Positions 4,399 to 13,294 are shown, counted from the stretch's first letter. The stretch is 18,918 bases of DNA from JBFMHD01 sp040752395 [NCBI: Candidatus Hydrogenedentota bacterium] (GCA_040752395.1 JBFMHD010000024.1:1-18918); one strand, 5' to 3'. Notes: generated by a model not told the origin, from the sequence alone. A program made the numbers and translations.

Positions 4399-6954
4399 AT
4401 GGCTTTTGTTATTGAAACCTATCCGTTTGCTGAAATAGAGACTAAGTGGCAGAAGCTGTGGGAAAAAGAAAAAATTTTTGAAACTATCGAAAACCCTGCT
4501 AAACCAAAATTTTATGTTCTTGAGATGTTTCCCTATCCAAGTGGTAAGCTACATATGGGACATGTTCGAAATTATACTATAGGTGATTGTCTTACAAGAT
4601 TTTTGCGAATGAACGGGTACAATGTTTTATATCCTATGGGTTATGATTCGCTGGGGCTGCCTGCTGAAAATGCTGCGATTGAAAAAGGAGTCAATCCCAA
4701 AGACTGGACGCTTGCACGGATCAATGAGATGAGAGAGCAACAGAAACGTATGGGGTTCTCGTATGATTGGGAGAGAGAAATAATAACCTGTGATCCGGAA
4801 TACTATAGATGGAACCAGTGGCTATTTTTAAAGATGTTCGAGAGTGGGCTTGCTTATAAAAAAGAAGCGCCTGTTAACTGGTGTGACAGCTGCGGTACTG
4901 TGCTCGCTAATGAACAGGCTGAGGGTGGAGTATGCTGGAGATGTAACACTATTGTTAAAACTAAAAAACTCTCTCAATGGTTTTTTAAGATTACTCACTA
5001 TGTCGAAGAACTATTATCACGGCTTGATGAACTTAAAGGCTGGCCTGAAAATGTTATTACTATGCAGAGGAACTGGATCGGGAAATCATACGGGACTGAA
5101 ATAGAGTTCCAGATAATTGATGACACTCGTAAAATCAGAGTATTCACCACAAGACCAGATACGGTTTATGGCATAACCTATCTTGTCATTGCACCAGAAC
5201 ACCCAATGGCTTTAGACCTTGTTAAAAATGCTAAATATGAAGAACAGGTTATTGATTATATAGCATTAACTGGTAGAAAGACAGAACAAGAACGAAGCAG
5301 TACAAAAGAAAAAAGCGGTGTGTTTACTGGCAGGTATTTTATAAATCAGTTTACCGGCGATAAATGCCCTATTTATGTGGCTGATTATGTATTGATGGGT
5401 TATGGTACAGGTGCTGTTATGGCTGTACCGGCTCATGACCAACGAGATTATGAATTTGCTAAAGAACATCAGCTTCCTATAAAGACCGTAATTGTGCCAT
5501 GGGTTGGCGAACCACCAGATGATAGAGCATACGAAGAACCAGGTAAGATGATTGAATCAGCTCAATTTACGAATATGGATTCAGAAACCGCAAAAAATGC
5601 GATAACTGATTACATAGAGAACCAAAAATGGGGTAAACGAACTGTTCAGTACAGATTAAGGGATTGGTTAATTTCAAGACAGCGATACTGGGGTACCCCG
5701 ATACCTGTTATCTACTGCGATAAATGCGGTATTGTTCCTGTGAAAGTAGAGGATTTACCAGTAATACTTCCTGAGGGCGCGAAGTTTACTGGCAAAGGTA
5801 ACCCGCTTGAGACTGTTAAAGAGTTTATTGAAACAGAGTGTCATAAATGCGGGAATAAAGCGAGACGCGAAACCGATACTATGGATACGTTTGTTGATTC
5901 ATCATGGTATTTTTTAAGATATATTTCTCCGGATAGTAAGGATAAACCATTCGAGAGTAGGAGAGTAAATTACTGGATGCCTGTGGATCAATATATTGGT
6001 GGCGTTGAGCATGCAGTATTACATCTTCTTTACTCCAGATTTTTTACCTATGTTTTAAGAGATTTAGGGCTTATAAATTTCAGCGAGCCATTTACGAATC
6101 TTTTAACCCAGGGTATGGTATGTATGCCAACATTTTATGTTCCTTCGCTTGGTTATGTTTTACCAGAAGAGGTTGAGAATAATATTCATAAACCCACAGG
6201 CAGACCCGTAGAGATAGGACCGAGTGAGAAGATGAGTAAATCAAAGAAGAACACCGTGGATCCTGGCCGTATAATAGAAAAGTACGGTGCTGACACCTCA
6301 AGACTCTTTATTCTTTTTGCATCACCACCAACAAAAGAGCTTGAATGGTCTGACCAGAGTGTTGAGGGCTGTTTCAGATTTTTAAATCGGGTATACAGAT
6401 TTGTTTATAAATTTAAAGATAAAATCAATGCTCACGAGAGAAATCTTATTCCTGAAACTTTACACGCCAGAACCATTAACAGAAAACTTCATCAAACGAT
6501 AAAAAAAGTATCACTTGATATAAAAGGGAGGTTTCATTTCAATACTGCGATAGCAGCGATAATGGAGTTCGTTAATGAACTTTATAAATGGGAGATTACT
6601 GAGAAAGATTTCCCTTTTCTAAAAGAGGTTATAGAAAAACTCGTTTTGCTATTATCACCTTTTGCACCCCATATCGCTGAAGAACTTAATCTGATGATTG
6701 GTGGAAAAAGTTTTGTATGTTTAAAAGAGTGGCCGCAATACAATACTTTGATTGCAAAAGAAGAGACCATAACCATTGTTATTCAGATTAATGGTAAAGT
6801 GAGGCATAAACTTGAAGCCCCTTGTGATATAACTGAAAATGAAGCAAAAGACATTGTGATGCAGGACGAGATTGTTAAAACTAAAATCCAGGGTAAAGAG
6901 ATTAGAAAGATAATCTATGTTCCAGGAAAGTTAGTGAATATTGTACTTGGATAA
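4399..6954 (+). CDS. leuS: Leucyl-tRNA synthetase
   Basis: The 851-residue class I enzyme charges tRNA-Leu and has the family's usual length. The ATP-binding HIGH motif appears as HMGH at 52-55, and KMSKS is at 611-615. A zinc-finger insertion CxxC...CxxC (CDSCG and CWRC, about residues 162-182) precedes the CP1 editing domain, which holds the conserved [10 protein letters not shown] and a [15 protein letters not shown] stretch. The tryptophan-rich connective [16 protein letters not shown] is typical of bacterial LeuS. The C-terminal anticodon-binding and LeuS-specific domains are complete. It opens a run of plus-strand genes and is separated from the next by 72 nt (6955-7026). That spacer is locally GC-richer and has a weak GTAGCG/CGCTAC inverted pair but no terminator. 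Confidence 0.97.
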   Translation: MAFVIETYPFAEIETKWQKLWEKEKIFETIENPAKPKFYVLEMFPYPSGKLHMGHVRNYTIGDCLTRFLRMNGYNVLYPMGYDSLGLPAENAAIEKGVNPKDWTLARINEMREQQKRMGFSYDWEREIITCDPEYYRWNQWLFLKMFESGLAYKKEAPVNWCDSCGTVLANEQAEGGVCWRCNTIVKTKKLSQWFFKITHYVEELLSRLDELKGWPENVITMQRNWIGKSYGTEIEFQIIDDTRKIRVFTTRPDTVYGITYLVIAPEHPMALDLVKNAKYEEQVIDYIALTGRKTEQERSSTKEKSGVFTGRYFINQFTGDKCPIYVADYVLMGYGTGAVMAVPAHDQRDYEFAKEHQLPIKTVIVPWVGEPPDDRAYEEPGKMIESAQFTNMDSETAKNAITDYIENQKWGKRTVQYRLRDWLISRQRYWGTPIPVIYCDKCGIVPVKVEDLPVILPEGAKFTGKGNPLETVKEFIETECHKCGNKARRETDTMDTFVDSSWYFLRYISPDSKDKPFESRRVNYWMPVDQYIGGVEHAVLHLLYSRFFTYVLRDLGLINFSEPFTNLLTQGMVCMPTFYVPSLGYVLPEEVENNIHKPTGRPVEIGPSEKMSKSKKNTVDPGRIIEKYGADTSRLFILFASPPTKELEWSDQSVEGCFRFLNRVYRFVYKFKDKINAHERNLIPETLHARTINRKLHQTIKKVSLDIKGRFHFNTAIAAIMEFVNELYKWEITEKDFPFLKEVIEKLVLLLSPFAPHIAEELNLMIGGKSFVCLKEWPQYNTLIAKEETITIVIQINGKVRHKLEAPCDITENEAKDIVMQDEIVKTKIQGKEIRKIIYVPGKLVNIVLG

Positions 6955-7026
6955 TGTGAAAAGTCCTATTTTCGGTAGCGCCTCTACTGGCTGGAGAAAT
7001 CGCGACGCTACAAAGAGACATAAACC

Positions 7027-7776
7027 ATGATTACATTAACCACTGATTTCGGGTATCAGGATGCGTATGCTGGTATATTAAAAGGTATTCTTTTGAGTGA
7101 ATTACCAGAAGAAAAAGTTATTGATATAACCCACGATATACCACCTTGTAATTATTTATCCGGCGCCTATGTTCTTAAAACTTATTATAGATATTTTCCT
7201 CCTTATACCTTTCATCTCGTAGTAGTTGATCCAGGTGTGGGTTCTGTAAGGAGAGGATTAATAGTAAAAACAAGAGACCAGGTATTCATAGGTCCTGACA
7301 ACGGAGTATTCTCTTATCTTTTTAGAGATAATGCTGATGTAGAATGTTTCTTGATTGATGAATCGATGTACCACGCTGCGAGTAAAACATTTCATGCAAG
7401 AGATATTTTTGTACGAGAGATAATACGGATAAAAAAAAAGGGTATCGGTGATTTGAAGAAAGTTTATGACCCGGTATCAATACTTCCTGCGATATCGGTT
7501 GATGGAAACTTATACACCGGTGCCGTGATACACATTGATAAATTCGGTAATCTTATAACCAATATAGAAAAAAAGGATGGGATTTTTAAAAGATGCATAA
7601 GGATTGGCAGAAAAAGAGTCAATATTGTATTTAAAGAAATTTATAGTTATATAAAGCAGAATAATCCGCTACTTTTATTAAATTCACAAGACCATTATGA
7701 AATAGCAATTAATAGGGGTGATGCTTATAAAAGATTTAAAGCGAATACAGGGACTCCTATTATACTGGAGAAATAA
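7027..7776 (+). CDS. SAM hydroxide adenosyltransferase (DUF62 family)
   Basis: The 249-residue protein belongs to the DUF62/SalL-related family, whose archaeal and bacterial members cleave S-adenosylmethionine with hydroxide to adenosine and methionine. Visible family motifs are LTTDFGYQDAY at 4-14, DPGVGS at 68-73, GPDNGVFSYLF at 89-99 and FHARDIF at 122-128. As I recall, the hydrolase triad is Asp, Arg and His; Asp68, Arg75 and His123 here occupy the corresponding motifs. Its stop and the start of the methionine synthase reactivation gene share one base (TAATG), so they are translationally coupled. This suggests a local methionine/SAM balancing role, which is inferred. The Shine-Dalgarno is weak. 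Confidence 0.88.
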   Translation: MITLTTDFGYQDAYAGILKGILLSELPEEKVIDITHDIPPCNYLSGAYVLKTYYRYFPPYTFHLVVVDPGVGSVRRGLIVKTRDQVFIGPDNGVFSYLFRDNADVECFLIDESMYHAASKTFHARDIFVREIIRIKKKGIGDLKKVYDPVSILPAISVDGNLYTGAVIHIDKFGNLITNIEKKDGIFKRCIRIGRKRVNIVFKEIYSYIKQNNPLLLLNSQDHYEIAINRGDAYKRFKANTGTPIILEK

Positions 7777-8399
7777 TGCTTGATAAACACATTATAGGTA
7801 ATATTCTTATTGATTTAAGTGTTGATAAAGTTAAGCGACGTTTGAGTATAAAAAAAGCAAGATTGGATAAAGAGATAGAGACTGCCATAGAGGAGGTGAG
7901 AACATATTCTCAAACAAACGTGGTGATCTCAGAGTTTGTCATTGATGCTATAACTGAAGAAAGTATAATTTTCAACCGTGGCAAGAGAATAGAAAGTAAG
8001 AACATAGCTAAACTTTTAGAAAACTCTAATCGGATTTATATCTTTGCAGTAACTCTGGGGATTGATGTTGATAACAGGATAGAATTTTATTTTAAAAACA
8101 GAAATGAATCAAAGGGATTAATTCTCGATGCTGCGGCGAGCGAGTACGTAGAAGCGGTTGTTTCTTTTACTCACAATTTTTTAAAAAACAGAGCAAAAAG
8201 ATTTCAAGGAAGTATTACTCCAAGGTTTTCACCAGGTTATGGTGATTTAAGTTTGGATAATCAGAGATTGATTTTAAAATTAGCCGGGGCACGTAAAATT
8301 GGTATAAAGCTTCTTTCTCCCTCGATGATAATGATACCGCGAAAAAGTGTGACCGCAATTTGTGGGATGGATAAAATATTTGACAAAGATAAAAAATAA
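7776..8399 (+). CDS. Stand-alone methionine synthase reactivation domain
   Basis: This 207-residue protein corresponds to the C-terminal AdoMet-binding activation domain of MetH, encoded here as a separate gene. The signature lies at 149-160 (PRFSPGYGDLSL), followed by LLSPSMIMIPRKSVTAICG at 179-197, which replaces the RPAPGYP-type motif of the E. coli enzyme. The domain binds SAM and remethylates cob(II)alamin that has been oxidised during turnover. A comparable split is known in Thermotoga maritima, where MetH lacks this domain and a separate protein supplies it. The metH gene in this window indeed ends after the B12 domain. It overlaps the DUF62 gene by one base, and a toxin-antitoxin pair lies between it and metH. 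Confidence 0.88.
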   Translation: MLDKHIIGNILIDLSVDKVKRRLSIKKARLDKEIETAIEEVRTYSQTNVVISEFVIDAITEESIIFNRGKRIESKNIAKLLENSNRIYIFAVTLGIDVDNRIEFYFKNRNESKGLILDAAASEYVEAVVSFTHNFLKNRAKRFQGSITPRFSPGYGDLSLDNQRLILKLAGARKIGIKLLSPSMIMIPRKSVTAICGMDKIFDKDKK

Positions 8400-8435
8400 A
8401 GACATTATGAAATTGAATACAAAAGGCATACCTAT

Positions 8436-8717
8436 ATGAAGTATTATGACTGGGATGATGATAAGAATGAGTTTATTAAGAAAATGCGCGGGGTATCATT
8501 TGAGCAGGTTGAACTAGCTATTGAGTCCGGGAACTTAGTTGATCGATTAAAACATCCAAACACGCAAAAATATCTGAATCAGAAGGTATTTTTAGTTAAG
8601 ATTGAAGATTATATTTATTCAGTGCCTTATGTTGAGGATAATGAAAAAATATTTTTAAAGACAATTATCCCAAACAGTAAAGCAACGAAGAAGTATTTAG
8701 GAGGAAATAAGAAATGA
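8436..8717 (+). CDS. BrnT-like toxin of a type II toxin-antitoxin system
   Basis: The 93-residue basic protein opens with a YYDWDDDKNEF motif and contains RGVSFEQVELAIESG, then VFLVKIEDYIYSVPYVED and KIFLKTIIPNSKATKKYL. This pattern is shared by BrnT-like/RelE-fold ribonuclease toxins. The next gene overlaps its stop as ATGA and encodes a CopG-type antitoxin, giving the usual toxin-first brnTA order. A 10-codon frame (8407-8439) ends on its start codon with an ATGA overlap, and no strong Shine-Dalgarno is visible. The activity is inferred from the family and the pairing. Confidence 0.78.
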   Translation: MKYYDWDDDKNEFIKKMRGVSFEQVELAIESGNLVDRLKHPNTQKYLNQKVFLVKIEDYIYSVPYVEDNEKIFLKTIIPNSKATKKYLGGNKK

Positions 8718-9013
8718 GAAAAACATTTTACATGGATAAAGAGGAGATAGAACTGGCTAGATCGCTTGAGAACGAAGAATGGGTTTCTGATCTGACCAAG
8801 AGCGCTAAAAAACAATATAAAGAATATGCTCGCTATAGTTTAAACAAGAAAAAAAGAATCAATATCAGGATAAATGAGCGGGACTTAAAAAAAATTCAAG
8901 CTAAAGCAGTTGAAGAAGGGTTACCGTACCAAACGCTTATATCTATGTTAATTCATAAATATAATGAGGGGAAAATATCTATGATATTATCGAAAAGGGG
9001 ATCTATGGTCTGA
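8714..9013 (+). CDS. CopG-family antitoxin
   Basis: The 99-residue protein has an acidic N-terminal part (KEEIELARSLENEEW), where toxin-binding segments of this family lie. A ribbon-helix-helix-like C-terminal part follows: KKRINIRINERDLKKIQ, then EEGLPYQTLISMLIHKY. That last stretch is the hallmark of the CopG antitoxin family PF12441. It would neutralise the upstream BrnT-like toxin and probably repress the shared promoter. About ten extra residues (ISMILSKRGSMV) follow the usual end, perhaps through loss of an earlier stop. It ends 7 nt before metH. Confidence 0.82.
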   Translation: MRKTFYMDKEEIELARSLENEEWVSDLTKSAKKQYKEYARYSLNKKKRINIRINERDLKKIQAKAVEEGLPYQTLISMLIHKYNEGKISMILSKRGSMV

Positions 9014-9020
9014 AAGTAAT

Positions 9021-11405
9021 ATGAGAAAAGACAGTATATTAGATTTTATAGGTAAAAAAATCGTGATCTTCGATGGCGCTATGGGCACAATGCTTCAACA
9101 TAAAGGATTAAAATTAGGTGAATGCCCCGAGTTATGGAATATAACAAAACCCGATTATATAAAAGAGATACACAGAGCATATATTGATGCAGGTGCTATG
9201 GTTATCACAACTAATACTTTTGGGGGGAATGTTTTTAAACTTAAAGAGTATAATTTACAAAACGAGATAGAAAGAATTAATGCCAAAGCTGTGAAATTAG
9301 CAACAGAGGTTGCTACTGATAAAGCTCTTATTGCTGGAGATATTGGACCTACTGGATTATTATTAAAACCGCTTGGGGAACTAAGTTTTGATGAAGCAGT
9401 AGCTACGTTCTACACCCAGGCAAAATACCTTAAAAACGCAGGTGCTGATTTAATAATAATTGAGACTATGTCAGATTTACTTGAACTAAAAGCTGCTATA
9501 ATCGGCGCTAAGGAGACACGGCTTCCGGTTATTGCTACGATGACTTTTGAAAAAGGCAGAACACTAACAGGAACCGACCCAACAACGTTTGCAATTACAG
9601 TTGAAAACATTGGGCTTATTGCACTTGGTAGTAATTGCTCAAATGGACCAGGAGAGATGATTGAGATTGCAGAAAAAATAACTGATTCTACTAATCTTCC
9701 AGTAATAATCCAGCCGAACGCAGGAAAACCGAAGATAGATGAAAATGCAAAAGCTGTATATGATTTATCAATAAAAGAATTCGTTAATTGCTCGTTGAAA
9801 TACATAGCCAATGGCGTGAGCATTGTCGGTGGATGTTGTGGAACTACGCCTTTACACATCAAAGCGCTTCGAGATAGGTTACATGGACGGTCTTTGAAAA
9901 GAAAACATATAATTTCTGGCTTAAAATGTAGTTCGAGAACTAAGTATGTTGAGATAGGGTTGGATAGGAGGCTCTGTATAATAGGTGAACGTTTAAACCC
10001 AACTGGCCGAAAAGATTTATCAATAGAGCTCAGGGAAGGCAAGAGTGGACTTATTAGAAAAGAAGCGATAGCACAGAAGAATGCAGGAGCTCATATCCTG
10101 GATGTTAATGTCGGTATACCTGATATTGACCAGATAAAAGCGATGGAGGTTGTTCTTTCAGCTCTATTGGGTGCTTGTGATTTACCTTTAAGCATAGATA
10201 CGACCAATGCCGGCGTCTTAGAGACTGCTTTGAAGATGTATCCAGGTAGGGCTTTAATTAATTCTATAAGTGCAGAGAAACGTAAAGACAGATTTTTCGA
10301 ACTCGCTAAAAAGTATGGTGCAGCACTTATTCTTTTACCAGTAGATGAAAGCGGTGTTCCACAGAAACTTGAAAAAAGAATCAATATCGCTAATAAGCTG
10401 ATTAGAGAAGCAGAGAGAAGGGGGTTCGGTCGAGAAGATATGTTGATAGATGTGATAGCATTACCTATTGCTACAAACCCTGAAGTAACAGGCCATATAA
10501 TGGAAATGATAAGATATTTTAATAAGAATGGTTTTCTTACAACTATTGGATTATCCAATCTATCGTATGGTTTACCTGAAAGAGAGTGGCTTAACACTAT
10601 TTTTCTACACTTTGCTATTTATAATGGTTTGAGTTCAGCGATATTAAATCCGCTCTCTTTAGTAACGAGAAAATCTTTGTTAGCATTAGCTGCTATATGT
10701 GATATGGAGCATGGGGTAGAAAAGTTTATAAATGCTTGTAAACAGGGGAAAAAAAATGCTACCCAATGTGGGATGAGTATAGAACAAGAGATTAAAGCAA
10801 TGGTTTTAAGTGGTGATAAAGAGAATTTAATATCATTATTAAAAAAAGCATTGAACGATTATAAGCCAAAAGAGATATTAACCCGGATGATTATACCAGC
10901 TTTACAGGAAGCAGGTGTTAGATTTGAAAAGGGTGAGTTTTATTTACCAGAGATGATTAAATCAGCTGAGACTATGCGTGAAGCATTCGAGTTTTTAAAA
11001 CCTGAATTATTAAAAGTTGGCGAAAAAATAGAATCATCTGGTCGAATTGTTATGGCTACTGTGAAAGGCGATATACATGATATCGGGAAAAATATTGTTG
11101 TTTTACTCCTGTCAAACAATGGTTTTGAGGTATACGATTTAGGTAAAGATGTTTCAAAAGAAGAGATAGTTAATAAAGCAAGAGAATACAAGGCTGATAT
11201 AATAGGTTTATCAGCCTTAATGACAACAACAGCTGTCGAAATAAAAAATGTTATTGAATTAGTAAGAAAGGAACTAAAAACTACAAAGGTTATGTGTGGA
11301 GGAGCTGTTGTGACAGATGTGATGAGCAAAAAATTTGGTGCTGATGGCTATGCAAAAGATGCGTTTCACGCAATAGCGGTCGCAAAAGAGTTGATTAGGA
11401 AATGA
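9021..11405 (+). CDS. metH: B12-dependent methionine synthase lacking the reactivation domain
   Basis: The 794-residue enzyme transfers a methyl group from methyl-tetrahydrofolate through cobalamin to homocysteine. The homocysteine domain (1-290) opens with FDGAMGTMLQ and has the zinc cysteines C206, C272 and C273 (GGCCGTTP). The pterin-binding domain (about 315-570) begins ERLNPTGRKDL and has DVNVGIPDID. The cap domain (about 580-665) is followed by the B12 domain, with D684-I-H686-D-I-G689 placing His686 as the lower cobalt ligand, and a late GG at 760-761. The protein stops there, about 350 residues shorter than E. coli MetH. The missing activation domain is the gene at 7776-8399. The stop lies directly before a heptad array and panB. 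Confidence 0.95.
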   Translation: MRKDSILDFIGKKIVIFDGAMGTMLQHKGLKLGECPELWNITKPDYIKEIHRAYIDAGAMVITTNTFGGNVFKLKEYNLQNEIERINAKAVKLATEVATDKALIAGDIGPTGLLLKPLGELSFDEAVATFYTQAKYLKNAGADLIIIETMSDLLELKAAIIGAKETRLPVIATMTFEKGRTLTGTDPTTFAITVENIGLIALGSNCSNGPGEMIEIAEKITDSTNLPVIIQPNAGKPKIDENAKAVYDLSIKEFVNCSLKYIANGVSIVGGCCGTTPLHIKALRDRLHGRSLKRKHIISGLKCSSRTKYVEIGLDRRLCIIGERLNPTGRKDLSIELREGKSGLIRKEAIAQKNAGAHILDVNVGIPDIDQIKAMEVVLSALLGACDLPLSIDTTNAGVLETALKMYPGRALINSISAEKRKDRFFELAKKYGAALILLPVDESGVPQKLEKRINIANKLIREAERRGFGREDMLIDVIALPIATNPEVTGHIMEMIRYFNKNGFLTTIGLSNLSYGLPEREWLNTIFLHFAIYNGLSSAILNPLSLVTRKSLLALAAICDMEHGVEKFINACKQGKKNATQCGMSIEQEIKAMVLSGDKENLISLLKKALNDYKPKEILTRMIIPALQEAGVRFEKGEFYLPEMIKSAETMREAFEFLKPELLKVGEKIESSGRIVMATVKGDIHDIGKNIVVLLLSNNGFEVYDLGKDVSKEEIVNKAREYKADIIGLSALMTTTAVEIKNVIELVRKELKTTKVMCGGAVVTDVMSKKFGADGYAKDAFHAIAVAKELIRK

Positions 11406-11407
11406 TA

Positions 11408-11456
11408 ACGACTCACGTCTGTTATCTTGCTTCTTGCCTCTTGCATCTTGCTTCTT
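11408..11456. repeat. Seven-unit heptad array between metH and panB
   Basis: Read on the plus strand: ACGACTC, ACGTCTG, TTATCTT, GCTTCTT, GCCTCTT, GCATCTT, GCTTCTT, all in one phase. The TTATCTT-GCTTCTT pairing and the variants GCCTCTT and GCATCTT also occur on the minus strand at 4081-4180. The pyrimidine-rich strand is the panB sense strand. Confidence 0.6.
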
Positions 11457-11473
11457 ATCATAGGGGTTAGTTT

Positions 11474-12274
11474 ATGAGTAAAACAACATTAAGAACTATA
11501 AAAGAAAAGTATGAAAAAAATGAAAAACTTGTGATGATTACTTCGTATGATTCGTTAATGACCGAGTGGCTGGTACAGACTGATATCGATATGATACTTG
11601 TTGGTGATTCTGTTGGTATGGTACTGCTTGGGTATGAAAATACCATCCCTGTTACAGTTGAAGATATAATTCATCATACCAGAGCAGTGAAGCGGGTTTC
11701 TAAAAATAAATTTGTTATAGCTGATATGCCATTTATGAGCTATCAGGTATCGACTGAAGATGCTTTATATAATGCAGGCCGAATAATTAAAGAAACGCTC
11801 GCTGATGCAGTGAAGATCGAAGGTGGTTTAGAGGTGTCCGAGATAGTTAAACGTATGGTTCAAGCAGGTATCCCGGTTATGGGCCATATAGGATTAAATC
11901 CACAGCATCTTCTTGCTGAAGGTGGTTATAAAGTTAAGGGAAGAAGCGAGCAAGACAGAGAAAGACTTTTACTTGAAGCAAAGTCATTAGAGCAAAGTGG
12001 TGCATTCTCAATAGTTATAGAGACCGTACCAGAAAATGTTGGTAAAATTATTACTGAGAATGTAAGTATCCCGACTATCGGGATAGGTGCTGGTAGATAT
12101 ACCTCGGGTCAGGTGCTTGTTATCTATGACATCCTTGGAATGTATGAAAAGATTAAACCTAAATTTGTCAAACGATATCGTGAACTCGGCAAAGAGATAC
12201 TGGCTGGCATCAATGAATATATTAACGAAGTGAAAATAGGTAAATTCCCGGATGAAGAACATTCATTTAAATAA
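11474..12274 (+). CDS. panB: 3-methyl-2-oxobutanoate hydroxymethyltransferase
   Basis: The 266-residue enzyme makes ketopantoate from 2-oxoisovalerate and methylene-tetrahydrofolate, the first step of pantothenate synthesis. The metal ligands are present as D45 (VGDSVGM), D84 (IADMPFMSY) and E116 (AVKIEGG), with the catalytic glutamate at E183 (IETVPENV). GHIGLNPQ and TIGIGAG are also typical. Length and motifs are normal. AGGGG lies about 7 nt before the ATG. panC follows 23 nt downstream, and both genes draw on the same folate pool as metH. No panE or panD is in the window. Confidence 0.96.
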   Translation: MSKTTLRTIKEKYEKNEKLVMITSYDSLMTEWLVQTDIDMILVGDSVGMVLLGYENTIPVTVEDIIHHTRAVKRVSKNKFVIADMPFMSYQVSTEDALYNAGRIIKETLADAVKIEGGLEVSEIVKRMVQAGIPVMGHIGLNPQHLLAEGGYKVKGRSEQDRERLLLEAKSLEQSGAFSIVIETVPENVGKIITENVSIPTIGIGAGRYTSGQVLVIYDILGMYEKIKPKFVKRYRELGKEILAGINEYINEVKIGKFPDEEHSFK

Positions 12275-12276
12275 AG

Positions 12277-12297
12277 AAGACAGGAGACAGGAGCGGT
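12277..12297 (+). repeat. Heptad repeat supplying the panC Shine-Dalgarno
   Basis: Three in-phase 7-bp units fill the panB-panC spacer and end exactly at the panC ATG: AAGACAG, GAGACAG and GAGCGGT. The first two also occur in the array at 451-506. The purine-rich GGAGAC and GGAGCG stretches are the only ribosome-binding sequence for panC. Confidence 0.45.
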
Positions 12298-13128
12298 ATG
12301 AGGATTTTTAAAAGAATCAAAGATTACAGAGACTGGAGAGATAGAATAAAAGGCAAGATTGGTTTTGTTCCAACTATGGGTGCGTTACACCAGGGTCACA
12401 TTTCACTGATTAGAGAAATGAAAAAGGAATGTGATATATCAGTTGTAAGTATTTTTGTAAATCCGCTTCAATTTGGAAAAGGCGAAGATTTTAACAAGTA
12501 TCCACGACCACTAAAAGATGATTTAAAAATTTGTAGAATAGAAAAAGTTGATTGTGTATTTTTGCCTGATGTTAAAGAAATGTATCCACAAGAGGTTAAA
12601 ATAACAATCGATCCAGGTTGGATGGGTGATGTCTTATGTGGTATAGACAGACCAGGCCATTTTGCAGGTGTTCTTACAGTTGTTTTGAAGCTATTTATGA
12701 TTATCAAGCCAGAGATAGCCTATTTTGGGAAAAAAGATTATCAGCAATATGTTTTAATTAAAAGGATGACGAAGGATTTAAATATAGCTATAAAAATTGT
12801 CGGGTGTCCCACCATACGAGAAAAAACCGGGCTCGCATTAAGTTCAAGAAATAAATATCTTAATGAAAATGAGAAAAAAGATGCATTACTTATCTCGAAG
12901 AGTTTATATTATGCCAGAGAGAGATTTAGCGAAGGTATAAACAAAGCACGTCAGTTGCAAGGATTTATTAAAAAAATTATTAATACCGGAGCAAATAATA
13001 AAATTATTTACATTAAGTGTATAGATTTTGAATCGTTACAGGGAAAGAAAGTACTTAGAAGAGGGGATGTTATAGCTATTGCTGTAAGAACTGGTAATAC
13101 AAGATTGATAGATAACATTGAGTTATGA
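12298..13128 (+). CDS. panC: Pantothenate synthetase (pantoate-beta-alanine ligase)
   Basis: The 276-residue enzyme condenses pantoate and beta-alanine with ATP. The nucleotide-binding signature FVPTMGALHQGHISLI (about 23-38) carries the HxGH histidines H31 and H34. FVNPLQFGKGEDFNKYPR, FGKKDYQQYVLIKRM and LSSRNKYL (the KMSKS counterpart) follow in the usual order. The length is normal. The spacer before it is made of heptad repeat. The next 166 nt to the Memo gene hold another heptad array and leader copy C. Confidence 0.96.
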   Translation: MRIFKRIKDYRDWRDRIKGKIGFVPTMGALHQGHISLIREMKKECDISVVSIFVNPLQFGKGEDFNKYPRPLKDDLKICRIEKVDCVFLPDVKEMYPQEVKITIDPGWMGDVLCGIDRPGHFAGVLTVVLKLFMIIKPEIAYFGKKDYQQYVLIKRMTKDLNIAIKIVGCPTIREKTGLALSSRNKYLNENEKKDALLISKSLYYARERFSEGINKARQLQGFIKKIINTGANNKIIYIKCIDFESLQGKKVLRRGDVIAIAVRTGNTRLIDNIEL

Positions 13129-13156
13129 ATAAAGATTAGTATTCTAATGACCTGAT

Positions 13157-13255
13157 ACTTCTCACTTCTTACTTCTTTCGTTATCTTGCTTCTTGCTTCT
13201 TGCTTCTTTCGTTATCTTTCTTTTCCGTTATCTTGCTTCTTGCTTCTACTTGATA
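13157..13255. repeat. Heptad repeat array upstream of the Memo gene
   Basis: On the plus strand the units are ACTTCTC, ACTTCTT, ACTTCTT, then TCG, TTATCTT, three GCTTCTT, TCG, TTATCTT, a TC insert, TTTTCCG, TTATCTT, GCTTCTT, GCTTCTA, CTTGATA. The last unit enters leader copy C. The same order of modules appears on the minus strand at 4081-4180. The only phase breaks are the recurrent TCG and TC inserts. Confidence 0.65.
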
Positions 13256-13286
13256 TTATTATAATTACAATGTTTTTCAGAGGAGG
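13239..13286 (+). promoter_or_regulatory. Leader/RBS element, copy C
   Basis: This is the third copy of the element at 489-535 and 1935-1980. The sequence TTGCTTCTACTTGATATT, an AT-rich middle and TTTTTCAGAGGAGG are all kept. Its Shine-Dalgarno (13281-13286) lies 8 nt before the Memo ATG. Here it stands before an ordinary gene with no transposase remnant nearby. Confidence 0.6.
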
Positions 13287-13294
13287 TATACATA

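Noticed and set aside
6975-7011. GTAGCG/CGCTAC inverted repeat as a terminator after leuS
   Set aside because: Six base pairs with a 25-nt loop and no T run is too weak.
8400-9020. SAM or cobalamin riboswitch upstream of the methionine synthase genes
   Set aside because: The spacers of 36 and 7 nt are too short, and no riboswitch core is visible before the DUF62 gene either.
9410-10042. 210-residue frame opposite metH (and smaller ones at 10091-10597 and 10940-11329)
   Set aside because: These are antisense shadows of metH, whose motifs and length are complete on the plus strand.
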